Of a DNA stretch of 64,000 nucleotides, positions 1 to 10,984 are shown piece by piece. The position numbers and the translations under genes are program-made. Source of the stretch: Castor canadensis. Its lineage: Eukaryota > Chordata > Mammalia > Rodentia > Castoridae. The first letter of the stretch is position 1. Each line of letters begins with the position of its first letter. Location of the stretch: assembly GCF_047511655.1 (NCBI RefSeq), contig NC_133387.1, positions 21,632,353 through 21,696,352 on the forward strand. Reading direction: 5' to 3'. The notes beneath the pieces are model-generated. The model had not been told where the DNA came from and ran no database searches. It saw only the letters and a list, made by a program, of their open reading frames with translations.

Positions 1-155
1 AAATGACAGGGGAGGAACATTCTAGGATGCTAGAAGCACTGTATATCTTCATCTGGACAGGTAAAAATTCATCAAGTCATATTCTTAAGATTTGCACACT
101 TTTATATATATAAAAGTATAATATGTATTTTACATACATACTACATGGTATGTAG

Positions 156-190
156 TGTGTGTGTATATACACATATATATATATATATAT
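156..190. repeat. (TG)n/(TA)n microsatellite
   Basis: A TG run passes into an AT run. Confidence 0.9.
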
Positions 191-318
191 CACCGCTACG
201 TATTACTATATTTGTGTGTATACCTCAAAAAGGAGGACAAATAAAGTTAGTGTACAGAGTAAAAATCCAATTTCATAAAGAATTATTTTTATTTCTGTCT
301 ATCCATTCAACATTTCAT

Positions 319-346
319 ACACACACAGACACACACACACACACAA
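319..346. repeat. (CA)n microsatellite
   Basis: A CA run broken by one G. Confidence 0.9.
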
Positions 347-436
347 ATATTGTAGCAGCAGGGGCAGGGCAAGTGTTAGAATTAGGTTTGCCTAATATCA
401 ATGATGGTAACTCACAAAAAATAAAATCTGGAATAG

Positions 437-750
437 AGTTGGGAGCAGTGGCTTATGTCTGTAATCCTAGTTACCTGGAAGGCAGAGACTGGGAGTTTCA
501 AGAGCAGCCCAGGCAAAAAAAATCTAGAGACCCCCATCTCAGTCTCAATCAATAATAGTTGGGCATGGTGCTGGTCATCCCAGATGCATGGGAAGTGGAG
601 GTTCAAGGGTCACACTGACCTAAACAGAAATACAAGACCCTATTTGAAAAATAACTAAAGCAACAAGGGCTGGGTACATGGCTCAAGTGGTAGAGGTTCT
701 GCCCAGCAGGTGGAAGGCCCCAAGTTCAAACCCTAGTACTGCCAAATAAA
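437..750 (+). mobile_element. compound SINE: two 7SL/Alu-like arms plus ID-like tRNA head
   Basis: The first arm begins GGGAGCAGTGGCTTATGTCTGTAATCC, a 7SL-like start, with a second arm from about 560. An ID-like unit follows at about 668-742, with a tRNA A-box-like TGGCTCAAGTGGTAGAG and B-box-like GTTCAAACCC. It ends in a short A-rich tail. The same three-part layout recurs at 3.7 and 10.3 kb. Confidence 0.8.
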
Positions 751-913
751 TTGGAATAATTCTTTCTTTTTACTTTTATCTTCACTATTTTTGTATTTTC
801 ATTGTTGACATTCTTTATCATAAGTGGTATTTTTATAACAGAGTGATTTTTGTTTTACACTGGAAGTACAGGAAGTACCAGTGGCTAATCCTGGAGTAAG
901 AGTCTATGAGAAG

Positions 914-1018
914 CTAGGCATCATCGTAAATGCCCTATGATCCCAGCACATGAGACACTGAGACAGAAGCGTCAGTTCAAGGCCAGCTGAGGTTACATAG
1001 TAAGCCCCTGTCAAAAAA
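914..1018 (+). mobile_element. B1-like SINE
   Basis: A diverged 7SL-derived monomer (ATCCCAGCACATGAGACACTG, then AGGCCAGCTGAGGTTACATAG) ending in an A-run that passes into a GGGAA repeat. Confidence 0.7.
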
Positions 1019-1060
1019 AGGATAGGGAAAGGAAAGGAAAGGGAAGGGAAGGGAAAATAA
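1019..1060. repeat. (GGAAA)n purine repeat
   Basis: A pure purine stretch grown from the tail of the B1-like SINE. Confidence 0.8.
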
Positions 1061-1709
1061 GAGGAAAATGAAAAGTGGAGAAGGAATATAGTTAATTTAA
1101 TACTTGTTCTCTATAATTTTCTGCATATTCTTAATTCTCCCACATAAAACTGTACTTCACTTATATAACTGCATGAGCAATATTAAAATTTCTGTTATGC
1201 TAAAAATGTTACCTTTGTTATAATTATGACTATTAAACTTTTGTATGTACAGGACAAGATGTGTAAGAAAAACCTATAAAAGAAAACAGGTAATATTTTG
1301 GGAAATGAGATCACTGGACAGTGCTCCTCTTTTATGACAATACTCTTACAAGTTTATACAATATAATTTTTATAAAGAACAAGAAGGTTTATCCACATAC
1401 CATGGACTCTTTGATTTGCTTGTTTGTAGTCTTTTAATATAATAAATGTTTTAGGGGTGTTATTTTATATTTTTTATAACACACAGCATACATATATTTA
1501 AATCTAGCTTTTCTTTAGCTTTAAATAATCAAATAATTGTCATCTTAATTCAGCTTCACAAAGTGTCCTGCTCATAAAGATGACATCTTGACTTGGGCAG
1601 GATATTTCTGATAGAAAAATAACATTATATTCTGGTTGCTATCTGGCAAAGTTATTAAAAATCAAGTTTCTAACCAAAGAAGCTAAGATACTAGAAAGGA
1701 AGAAATGAA

Positions 1710-1880
1710 CATCTGAGTGCCTCCTCTATGCCAAACCATGCTAGGCAGTTTTATGTACTCTTATCTCATTTAATGTTCCCCCAAACCACAGCAGATCATA
1801 TTATCATTCCACTTTACAAACAAGAAACTAAGACAGGGTGCAGGGTTTAAGCACCTGATACAAGGTTATGTGAGTAATAT
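1710..1880 (+). repeat. ancient MIR/L2-like repeat
   Basis: It keeps the order typical of these mammal-wide repeats: 'gagtgcctcctctatgcca', then 'ctcatttaatgttcc', then 'ttacaaacaagaaactaagacag'. Family assignment is from memory. Confidence 0.55.
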
Positions 1881-2963
1881 GTAAGTTCCTAGCTAACTTT
1901 ATCAAACTATATACTGTACCTCTCACCAACAAGTGTGACCCTTTTTTTAAATCAATAAGTAATGGTTTAAAAAACTTAACCATATCACCCAATACTAAAA
2001 CCATATACCTCAAAGTTTTCAAAAATTCCAAATGTAACAATTACCCAAGAGGCTTGAGATCAAGACATGGGTCCCCATGATATTAATTTTGCATGTTCAC
2101 TGAGAATATGGGAATTTCCCCTCATTTCTACATATGTTGTCAGGTGTGCCAGGACTTCCTAAAAGTCTACAAAGTGTTTAGTCAAGGCATTTTGCAAATT
2201 GTAATTTTCAAACAACATTGCATCACTAGTGCCAAGGCTCTGTGGGGTACAAAGTGAGCCATAACCTAAAAACCATGAAATGAGCTCAAATGAAGAGAGG
2301 AGATGGTGCTGGACGCAACATGAATACTTAACACAACTTCCAGGATCCACCTCAGACCAGATTGACCAGGTTCCTTTCCTGCCACAAACTGTCATGAACC
2401 TCAAAGCTATCTGTTCAAAGCCTTGATCAAAGCCTGGACCCCTTCAACAAACTTCACTTTGAATTAACTAAAGGCTGACCAAATACTCTCTGAGGAGGAA
2501 GGAAATTTAACAGGTATCTATAATAAAAGATTTCCTGAGGTTTTGAAATTCTAACATCTGAGAAGACATAAAAGTTGATGAAAATGTGAGCCGCCAACTG
2601 CCTTCAACCCTCCTTGACATCTATGGCTGGAACCTGTCTACAAAAGCTCTGCTCCATGGTTTCCATGGTTTCCATTCGGGTGTCCTTAACTCACACCCAA
2701 AGTCTGTCTCACCAATTACACTGGCTATTACAGGCCAACTTACAAAGAAGAGGACAACATTTAATTGGGAAGAAAGTCACCTAACAGTAAGTGGTAGTCT
2801 CATTTCCCAATTAAAAACCTGACAAAAATCACAAACATAAAATAACATCTCCAAAATGCTTTCTTGCTTATTTCCCACATAGAAAGGTTGTCTCCTCCAA
2901 CTTCATCAAACAAAAGGTTGAGGATGGGGGTGGGGGGAGCGGGTCATTAGAAAAGAAGGAAAA

Positions 2964-2965
<2 letters not shown>

Positions 2966-2996
<31 letters not shown>
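2966..2996. repeat. (GT)n microsatellite
   Basis: About 15 uninterrupted GT units. Confidence 0.95.
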
Positions 2997-2998
<2 letters not shown>

Positions 2999-3699
2999 AA
3001 ACTGTCTAGATTGTACATCAACAGATAATTAGGACTCTGTCCACCCAATGAGTTCTGTTTTAAAGGGCTGGTGGCAAAACTTAAACCCAACACCTGTCAG
3101 TTAGCAGCAGCCTCCAACAGACTAAATCCCAAGCACCATCTGTTTCCTCATCAAAGCCCTCCTCATAGATCTGAGGACCTCAGTAAAGCCCTGGGAGTAT
3201 ACCCTTTCAAACACCTGATTGTCCTGGAATATTTTTACTCTTTTAAATTGATTACAATTTTTTATGTATGAGTCTCAAGATACTTTAAAAAATGTATCAA
3301 ACATAATACTTGTACTACAATTACATCATCTTTAAATTATTTTGGCTTTAAAGTGACAGACTAGCATACTAGCAAAATAAAGCCATAGTTTAATTATTTA
3401 GTATCATAAGGGGAAATAGTGATAAGATGTGATACTCCTTCCCCTTGTCAACACCTACTCTGCATTTACATTAAACTTTGTCTACCTGTATTTTTTTTAA
3501 ATCCAATATTAAGAGATGTCTACAACAATAAATGCTATTCCAACTATTAGGAACAGCATTTTAAAGGCAATATAAAATGTTATAATACACAATATAGTAT
3601 AGAAATGTCACTTTCACATATCTGAGCAAGAGAACTAAAGGAGAACTTTATTATTAAAAAAATTGCTGTGATATAAAAAGTAATAATAAATAAAGCTAG

Positions 3700-4012
3700 C
3701 TGGCTGCTGAGGGATCACGTTTATAATCCTAGCTACTTAGGAGACTGAGACTGGGAGGATCAAGGCTCAAAGCCAGTCCAGGCAAAAAGTTCATGAATCC
3801 CCATCTCAACCAATAGCCAGGCATAGTTCACCTGTTATCTGAGCAGTCATCTGAGCTACAGAAGGAAGTGTAAAATAGGAGGACTGCAGTCCAGGCAAAG
3901 GAGAAACCCTATCTCAAAAATAATCACAGTAAAGAGGGATAGAGACATGGTTCAAGTCTCCCTAGCTAGCATGCAGCCCTGAGGTCAAACTCAAGTACCA
4001 CCAAAATAAAAA
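3700..4012 (+). mobile_element. compound 7SL/ID SINE
   Basis: The same layout as the element at 437: 'ataatcctagctacttaggag', a second arm at about 3815, then an ID head near 3937 with 'catggttcaagt' and 'gaggtcaaactc', and an A-rich end. More diverged than the young ID copies. Confidence 0.75.
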
Positions 4013-5317
4013 ACTTTTTAAAAGATAAAGCTAAACTGATCCAACTTTTTAAAAAAATGGTGGACTCTATCACTAAGAAGTAACTTAACCTACTTTGTAA
4101 CAAAATGATAGGCCCATGGAAAGAGAACTGGCATGTACCAGGTACATCTTCATAAGCATATGATGGGTTTTCCTTTGTAACAGTGGTTGCCAAAACAACC
4201 AGGCAAGCTACAGTCTTTGAGAGAATTTGTAGGGGAAAGGTTAAGGATAGAATGAGGGGATTAAAATGTACACAAAGAATTAAGAATAACGAATACAATA
4301 TTGAGAGAAGGGTAACATAAAGGATACAAATTGAACAGATATACAGAGCAGTAACTTCAGAGTGACAGCACAATTTGCTAATAAGAAATATACCTTCCCC
4401 TGACCTCAAATCCCAAACACCAAAGTCATATTACTAAGCTCTCATTTACTACCACTGTTCATAAATTTTAAACCACTAGTTAAGTACAAAAGCAAATCTT
4501 GAAGAAAACAAGGAGAGTATTGGCAACATTCTCATTCCAAAGCCAAACCGTACCATGACTCAAAGAAAGGTGGAAATACAAACAACACTTCCGCACCGAA
4601 AACATCCAGCCTTATGTTCATCTGTAGCCATCTACCCAAGTCTTTACTAAACTTGCCCAGAATGCTACGTCTGGACACTCCCTAATACGGCGCTTGTAAC
4701 AAAAACTTAAGCTCAATGTGTCATTCCAGTACCCTGAGGTGGTCAAGGATGAGGAAGAAAAAATGAAAAGCAGTAATACACAACAGAAGTCAAAGTAAAA
4801 GATGCCTAGACCAAAATCATGGTCATAAAGTGAAGGAAAAATATATGGGCATAAGAGATGGATGGATAACCACAAAATCATATTACACACTAACCAGGAG
4901 TAGAACACTCTCCCTGGAGGTAACAAACAAATGGGCACCAAAGGCAATGCATGTCTCTGAACCAGTATTAGTCAAAAAAGCTTTTGGTTGGTTTTCATGC
5001 TCTTTTAAAGATAGAACATTTAGGGTAAATTTAACAAACACTGAAGAAAACTGACATTTAACATAAAAGAAATGCAAAAAGTCTAGAGTTAAGAGCACAC
5101 AGAGGAGAATGGTACTTTTGTACACAGTTGTTACTTTCCCTAACCCTCCCTTCACTTTCATTGGAAGTAACCATTCCTTCTATAACATTCGTGAATTTCT
5201 GTAACACTTCATCTGTCTCTTCAAGTCTTATGTCAGACTTTTCATAAACATTTTACCCCAAGTAGAAATATACTCTCCTCAAGGGGAATATCATATCTGA
5301 CTTGCCTTTACAAAACT

Positions 5318-5395
5318 CAGGGCATTCACTCACTCACCCAACAAGTATTTATTAAGTGTGTAATAAATGCCAGGCACAATGCTACAAACCACTAC
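5318..5395 (+). repeat. ancient L2/MIR-like fragment
   Basis: Reads 'cattcactcactcacccaac', 'aagtatttattaagtgtg', 'atgccaggcacaatgct', the pattern of mammal-wide LINE2/MIR 3' ends. Confidence 0.5.
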
Positions 5396-6735
5396 TAAAT
5401 AACTATTGTTTAAGTGAATGCTGATTATAAGGCAGAAAAATATGTTCAAAAAAGAATCCAAATAAAATCATGTATTACAATTCCACGGAGATTTAAGATG
5501 GGAAACTACAAATATTCTGGTTGGAATTTTAGTATCATGAGCTATATCTACACTTAATGGTATTATCAAAGCAAGAATGTGATGTGGTAGACACCCATAA
5601 GAACAGTGCTTCCTTTACAAGGCCTAACAAGATATTATCTTCATGCAAGAGACTTAATCTCTTACTTGTAAAATAAAATTAATAATGATTTAATAGGCTA
5701 TTATCTCAAACTATAGTTCCCTAAATAATATCTGTAAAATGGGTCTTTATCAGTCCACGAAAGATAAGTTGTTTTAAGTTTGATATATTCACTCATTCAA
5801 GTGCTTACCTAAGTACCAGATACCGTTGGGCCCTGGGTTTTAAAAAGATCATCAGGACTCTGCAAGAGCCCTCCAAAATTTGAGCAGAGCTGGGAAGAAA
5901 GAGGTGTCTCATGAAAAATATCAAAGTTGAAATTCAAATGCCAACAACATGAAAACGTGTCATAATGCATTTTATTCAGGTTGCTTTTAGTCATTCCCTG
6001 TATTATCTTTACCCAGGCTCAAACTATTTCACTTCTTTAAAAGGATCCTAAAAGGTCCACCACTGCCACTCTTACCCTAATATTTTAGAGGGAGAGAGGA
6101 ATGCGTATAGGAGAATTTTAAGTTTGTTTCGTTTGGTTTTTAAGGAAGAGACTTGGACAGCAAGGCAGGAAAGGGCAGAACAAAGATGGGAAACAGATGT
6201 GTGTCTTCAAACCAACAGTCCTATCAGCGCACTGCAGATTCTTGTCTTGGAGGCTTTGGCCATTCACAGGTGGCGGAAACTGTCCAGAGTTAGACAATCT
6301 GGGACACGTGACACGAGTCTCGGACTTCTGGGCCTTACACCAGAGTCCAGGAACCAAGACGCCTTTCTCAATGAGCACTGCTACAGGTAATCAATCAACA
6401 AATGTTTTATGAATCAATAAACACACCTTCACCTGGCTTTCTCTACCAAAGCCGAACTGCGTCCTGTAGGGCTCTGAAATCCTATCAAGGGCTCTGCCCC
6501 TAAAGAAAATACCGTGAGGCAGGTCTCTTCCCTCTACGCCCAATCCCAGAGAAAAAAGGGGGACAGTACTGTGGCCGAAAAGCGGTTAACTGCTGGAGCC
6601 CTGGGGAGGGCCTGGGGGGAGGCAAGGAGGAAAGAGAAGGGTCGGCAGGGTGGAACCCAGCTAACCCTCTGCATTCCAAAGCGTAGGTCAAGCCGCTGCC
6701 CCCTGTCCCCTGACCCTACCTCCTGCCTCCCTCAC

Positions 6736-6821
6736 CTGATCACAGAGATGAGCAGCCCCGAAGGGTCTTTGCTTTTGCTGACAGTGCTTCTGTATTTCCC
6801 ACCAGCTGCTTCTGCCGCCAT
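6736..6821 (-). CDS. EXOC4: EXOC4 (Sec8) coding exon 1
   Basis: This is the first coding exon of exocyst complex component 4. The exocyst is the eight-subunit complex that tethers secretory vesicles to the plasma membrane. The minus strand reads [20 protein letters not shown] and then SGLLISVI, 28 codons plus two bases, matching the N-terminus I know for mammalian Sec8. The exon ends ..ATCAG, directly followed by GTGAGG, a good splice donor; the split codon (AG + next base) continues as Arg. Read through, the frame meets TGA three bases into the intron, which supports splicing here. The start ATG at 6821-6819 sits in a CCAAGATGGCGGC context, a good Kozak site and also a YY1-type motif. The rest of the roughly 970-residue protein lies left of this window. 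I see no exon 2 in 1-6735. Identification is from memory of the protein and is strong because the match is exact and correctly spliced. Confidence 0.93.
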
Positions 6822-6935
6822 CTTGGTAGTGGAGGAGCCACTTGACAGACCAAGGCGAACGTAAACTCTGTAGTTCACCCTGCTGGGATATCTACCAATG
6901 GGAAAAGAGAAGCCCAGAGGCGCGGAAGTGAAGGA
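6822..6935 (-). other. EXOC4: EXOC4 5' UTR (approximate)
   Basis: This is the minus-strand leader between the likely start region and the EXOC4 ATG. It has no ATG in good context ahead of the real start. The upstream limit is a guess from the promoter elements: an ETS site at about 6923-6930 and CCAAT boxes on either side. No TATA box is visible, so several start sites are likely. Confidence 0.55.
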
Positions 6936-7030
6936 TCCAATCACTGAAGGGAGGAGGCGGGACTGAGCGGCCAGTCTCTAGGCCATGGCGCGCGCGTTTG
7001 TTCTAAGCAGTCTGGGATTTGTAGTTCTCC
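6880..7030. promoter_or_regulatory. CpG-rich TATA-less EXOC4 promoter, probably bidirectional
   Basis: CpG density rises sharply here in an otherwise CpG-poor window. Visible elements are: CCAAT at 6895-6899 and again at 6937-6941; an ETS/GABPA-type CGGAAGTG at about 6923-6930; a GC box (GAGGCGGGAC) at about 6953-6962; GCGCGCGCG at about 6988-6996; and, on the minus strand at 7025-7011, ACTACAAATCCCAGA, the ACTAC..CCCAGA core known from ZNF143/THAP11-bound housekeeping promoters. The EXOC4 ATG itself overlaps a YY1-like CAAGATGGCGGC. This element set is typical of TATA-less housekeeping promoters that often fire in both directions. The motifs are seen; factor binding and bidirectionality are inferred. 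Confidence 0.75.
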
Positions 7031-7080
7031 TTCCGTCGCTCCTGGACTCACTAAACCAGAAGCAACTTCAAGCGAGGTAA
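6985..7080 (+). CDS. divergent 31-codon small ORF at the EXOC4 promoter (unproven)
   Basis: The ATG at 6985 lies in strong Kozak context (G at -3, G at +4), in the CpG-rich promoter and pointing away from EXOC4. It opens 31 codons, beginning MARAFVLSSLGFVVLLPSLL and ending ..QKQLQAR before TAA at 7078-7080. Residues 4-20 are hydrophobic after an Arg, like a signal peptide or membrane anchor. The stop overlaps a possible splice donor (GCGAG then GTAATA at 7077), so this could also be the first exon of a divergent transcript that continues by splicing. I do not recognise the peptide. The ORF is short and could be chance; nothing besides position, Kozak context and hydrophobicity supports it. 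Confidence 0.25.
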   Translation: MARAFVLSSLGFVVLLPSLLDSLNQKQLQAR

Positions 7081-7084
7081 TAAG

Positions 7085-8150
7085 CCTCTTCACTTGTATC
7101 TACTCAGATCTTGGTCTTTTTTCAGTTCACTGGCTTTTTTAGTTCAAATGCTGCCAGGCTGTTAGTCAAATTTATATGATGGTGCCAAAATGTATATGCA
7201 TATAATGGGTTCTATGCCTGATATATATGTGAAGTTTTAAACCAATCAAATGCAAAAATTAATAGAATCAGAAATACTTTTTTTTATGTTTTCATAAACT
7301 AAGTATTTCTAGATTCGTATTATGTGTGTGTTCAATTTTTTTTCCGATGTACCTGTTTTCCCAGATAATGAGGGGAAAAAAATAAACACTGGAACATGCA
7401 AATGAATATCGATAAAAGACAACAGAACTGAAAAACAAAATTCACCAGATTTCAGATTCCTTTTCTTTCCAACGTAAATAAAATACAGATAATGATAATG
7501 CACATTTGTGCTTTATTAACAGATTTACTGGTATAATATTTCCTGCATTTTGATATCTGTTGGCCTAGTCATTAATTGCAAAGACTAAATGAATGAAAAG
7601 CCAATATTAGAATACTTATAGAAAGTGGGTAGATTGAAGAACAAGAAGAATAATAAATATTGAGAAAGTAGTAGGGATGTGACTTTTCTTAGTAACAGTA
7701 ATTTTGGAGAACTTCAGAGATGAATACAAAATAGACTGGCAAGAGGTGCTGGAGATGTAGAGCAATAAGCTCAGAACACAGCTACCTTTGTTAAGTGGAC
7801 ATCAAGCTGACAGAAGTTCATACGGATTTTTGGAAATTATATATGTATATAGATTCAGATATTTCAAAGTGTTCATAGCATTCAATCCAATCATTCCAGG
7901 CCTAGAGACTTTGTTCCTAAAGAAATAGAGATATTAATAAAATATTGAAATTGTTGACACAACATAGAGGTGTTAAATAAATTATGGAAAGTTAGCATGA
8001 GAAAATTACATACAGCCACTTGAAGTCATAATTTTAACAGTTTCTGATTGAAAGAAAAAATTCATGGTATAAGTGCAAAAAGCAGGCTATAAGTTAAGTA
8101 AATCATAGAGAAAAAACAAGGCAGTCAGCCCTAATGGTTAAGAATGCAGG
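7085..8150. other. upstream intergenic DNA, nothing firm recognised
   Basis: AT-rich sequence right of the promoter. The part from 7790 has a loose resemblance to old L1 3' sequence but is too decayed to call. No gene seen. Confidence 0.5.
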
Positions 8151-8410
8151 CTGGGGAGAGAGGGAACATATAATCACTTGATGCAGAAAAAAATCTTTTG
8201 TCAAAATTCAACATGCTCACATAATAAAAACACTCAGAAAACTAGGAAAAGAAGAGAACTTCTTAAGCATAATAAAATTTTTTTTTCAAACAACCTCCTG
8301 TGAACATCAAGTATAACACAAACGGAAAGCATTCCCACTAAGAGCAGGAACCAGATAAGGACACCTACTTTCAATTCTTCTGTTCAATACAGTACTGGAA
8401 GTTATCTGTG
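8150..8410 (+). mobile_element. old L1 ORF2 (reverse transcriptase) fragment
   Basis: The plus strand follows the order of L1 ORF2 RT coding sequence: 'cagaaaaaaatcttttgtca', 'aaaactaggaaaagaag', 'agagcaggaaccagataag' and 'tactggaagtt'. Several frameshifts and stops; not coding. Confidence 0.65.
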
Positions 8411-8689
8411 TCAGTTAAGTGAAGTTGTTTGAGGCACAACAGTGTGGGTAAGTTTTCACTGTTTCTTTACATTCTTCTGTTGTTTCCAAAACTTACACAC
8501 AGAAACAAACAGAAGTAATTTTTAACAGCAAGAATTACATGAATGCCAAAAATAATAGACTATTTTTTCAAATACTGAAAATGTGATCAAGTGATAACTC
8601 AATTAACACATCTAAATTAAATCTTCATTCAAGAAACTGTTTTGAAGCTGTAAAAATTAAGGGGGAAGAGAAAAAGTGATTAAGAAGAG

Positions 8690-8812
8690 TAAGATATAGA
8701 TGAGATAAATTTATCAAAGTATATTATATGCATATTATAAATACTACATTGAAACTGCTTTATGCAATTATTTTATGCTAATGAAATTTTGAAAAGAAAG
8801 AAACTGTTTTGA
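8690..8812 (+). mobile_element. L1-type 3' tail fragment
   Basis: Resembles the tails at 14.55 and 57.1 kb: 'caaagtatattatatgcat', then 'atgctaatgaaa', near an A-rich end. Diverged. Confidence 0.45.
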
Positions 8813-10300
8813 TTGTTCTTCCTTCACATCCCACCTCAGAAACATTTTGCCAAATACATCTTTCATCTTCACAGAACATGTTTTTACCATTACCCCTGTT
8901 CTAGGTGAACTTCCAGAGTAACTCCAAACTGCTACCAGACTGTGAAAAGAATTCTTTTAATTCTATGGAAAGATTGGCAACCTTCAGCACAGGCTCCCAA
9001 ACTCAACAGGCTACTTGGAACCAACTAATGCTTATGAACCTCTAAGAGACTAATTATACACTCTTCTGGGTGGAGATGCTGACAGGGAAATCAAAGAAAA
9101 GAAAATGTAGAAATAACCACAAACCACAACATCTACTAAATGCCTAAAGATAAGTGCATAAATGTCAGAGATGTCTTAATGGGAAATAATCAATGAAGGC
9201 TGGGATGATTAGAGACGACTTCAAGGTGAATTATAATCACACTAAATAAAAAATAGAATAGGACATAAGTCCCCAAAGAGGAAAAGAAGGGCATTCTTGA
9301 TAAGCTAAGAAACAACATGAAAATATGTCCCATGTTCAAGGATATAATTTTCCTGTAATAAATGGTTCATTGACAAGACATGGTATCATAAGGTAAACAG
9401 ACATATAGAGATCATCTGAGAAAAGACCATGAACCCCATGGCCAGACATTGGATATGTTTGTGCAATCAGGGCAAGAAACAGTATATGTGCAGGTCTTGT
9501 TTTATGTTGTCTATTATTTTGTAAAGCAGGACAGAGTGTTTTTTATTATTACAATGGTAAATATACCCAGAGGCTCTTAAAGACACGGGAACATCCAATT
9601 AAATTTAAATGCTTTGACCTTTTTGGATGAGCAGCTCTATATAAATCCAGGATATTGATATTCTTATTATTGTAGATAAATGAAATGTGTGAGTAAGGCT
9701 AGCTCAGCAGCTGAATGGCCTCCCTGAGATTCATAAAAAACGCCAAGACCTGGGTGTCTACAGAAAACCCAGCACAGACACAAATGTGAAAACAAGTGTT
9801 TTGCAACTCAGCCATGGGGATAGTACTCATGAAAAGGGCTATTCATGCCATCAACACAGCCTACTCAGGAAAGTCAGCTCAGCTAAGACATAAAAAATGC
9901 ACTTTAGGCATGGTTGAATAAATCAAGGCATGGAGTAGAGATTAGAAATTGAAGGGAAAAGTCAATGATATTTTCATCATAGAAAAAGCAACTATCTTAT
10001 TTTATTCAGGATTTAAATTTTCTGCCAGCTTTCTCAGTTACATTGGTTTAGATAAATCTGAAATAAATGTAAGCTTAGTTTGAAGATATACACATATTGT
10101 ATTCTGTTTGTAGGGAAAAGTAGAGCACACTAGGCTATATCTCTTCCAAGTTAATTTTATTGGCCATATTCTCAACCATATGCCTGGTTCACACACTGTC
10201 TGATAGGAGAATGGTGGGTTAATCTTCATATTGCAGTTAGGTTTCTGAGTGTTTTAGGACATTGGTCAAAAATAGTGTTTTCAAGAGTAAAGAACAAGAA
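8813..10300. other. intergenic, no recognised feature
   Basis: No long open frame, RNA gene or repeat I can name on either strand. Confidence 0.5.
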
Positions 10301-10301
10301 C

Positions 10302-10628
10302 CAAGCATGGTGGCTCATCTGTAATCCCAGCTACTTGGGAGACAGAGATTAGGAAGATAGTAGTTCAAAGCCAGCCTGGACAAAATGTTAGTGAGACCTC
10401 ATATCACCAAACTAGATGGGCATGGTGGTTCCCATCTGTGATCCCAGCTATGAAAGAGGAATAGGTAGGAAAACTGTGGCTCAAAGCCAGCCCCTTGGGC
10501 AAACACTCAAGACCCTACCCAAAAATTAACTAAAGCAAAAAGGGTTGGGGGCATGGCTCAAGTGGTAGAGCTCTTGCCTAGGAAGTACAAAGCCCTGAGT
10601 TCAAACCCCAAAACAAAATTTAAAAAAA
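10302..10628 (+). mobile_element. compound 7SL/ID SINE
   Basis: A well preserved example: 'aagcatggtggctcatctg', 'taatcccagctacttggga'; a second arm at about 10417 ('gggcatggtggttcccatc'); an ID head at about 10543-10612 with 'ggctcaagtggtagag' and 'gagttcaaacccc'; then an A-rich tail. Confidence 0.85.
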
Positions 10629-10867
10629 TGTTCAAAGAAGCATGTCCTTTGTTTCTAGGAGTCATAAGCCTATCTGCTGGTAGCAACAATCTCCCAGCTT
10701 CTCTCTTGTACTCATCAACAAACACTGGATTATAGACACCTCATGTAGCCAAATACCTTTAAGCATCCTCATCAAACCTGAAATACACCTCCATGGTCTG
10801 CCATCCCCACTGGCTTCTTCACCTGTTTTTCCTATTTCATAAATAACTCAAAATTATCTCTCCAATG

Positions 10868-10952
10868 AGGAGGATGGAGGCTCAAAGGCAGAGCATATGC
10901 TTAACAGCCACAAGGCCCTCAGTTTGATTCCAAGCACCACATATAAAAAACA
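10868..10952 (+). mobile_element. ID-like SINE, diverged
   Basis: 'gaggctcaaaggcagagcat' is followed by 'aaggccctcagtttgattcc' and an A-rich end, the tRNA-derived ID layout. Confidence 0.65.
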
Positions 10953-10984
10953 AGAATGTGTTCATTTGAAAAAGAAAGAAATCT

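Larger units (their letters stand above)
1..6735 (-). other. EXOC4: EXOC4 intron 1 (partial)
   Basis: Sequence left of the exon 1 donor must be intron 1 if the exon 1 call is right. I looked on the minus strand for an exon continuing the Sec8 frame and saw none, so the intron exceeds 6.7 kb. It holds the SINEs, microsatellites and MIR/L2-like relics listed separately. The stretches 1060-1705, 1900-2960, 3000-3695, 4015-5315 and 5390-6480 show no gene, RNA gene or repeat that I recognise. Confidence 0.8.

Noticed and set aside
1..6735. EXOC4 exon 2
   Set aside because: I looked for a minus-strand exon continuing the Sec8 frame and saw no matching sequence flanked by splice sites.
6514..6864. 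116-codon plus-strand frame over EXOC4 exon 1
   Set aside because: It is antisense to the certain EXOC4 coding exon and owes its length to GC-rich sequence. No domain or conserved pattern.
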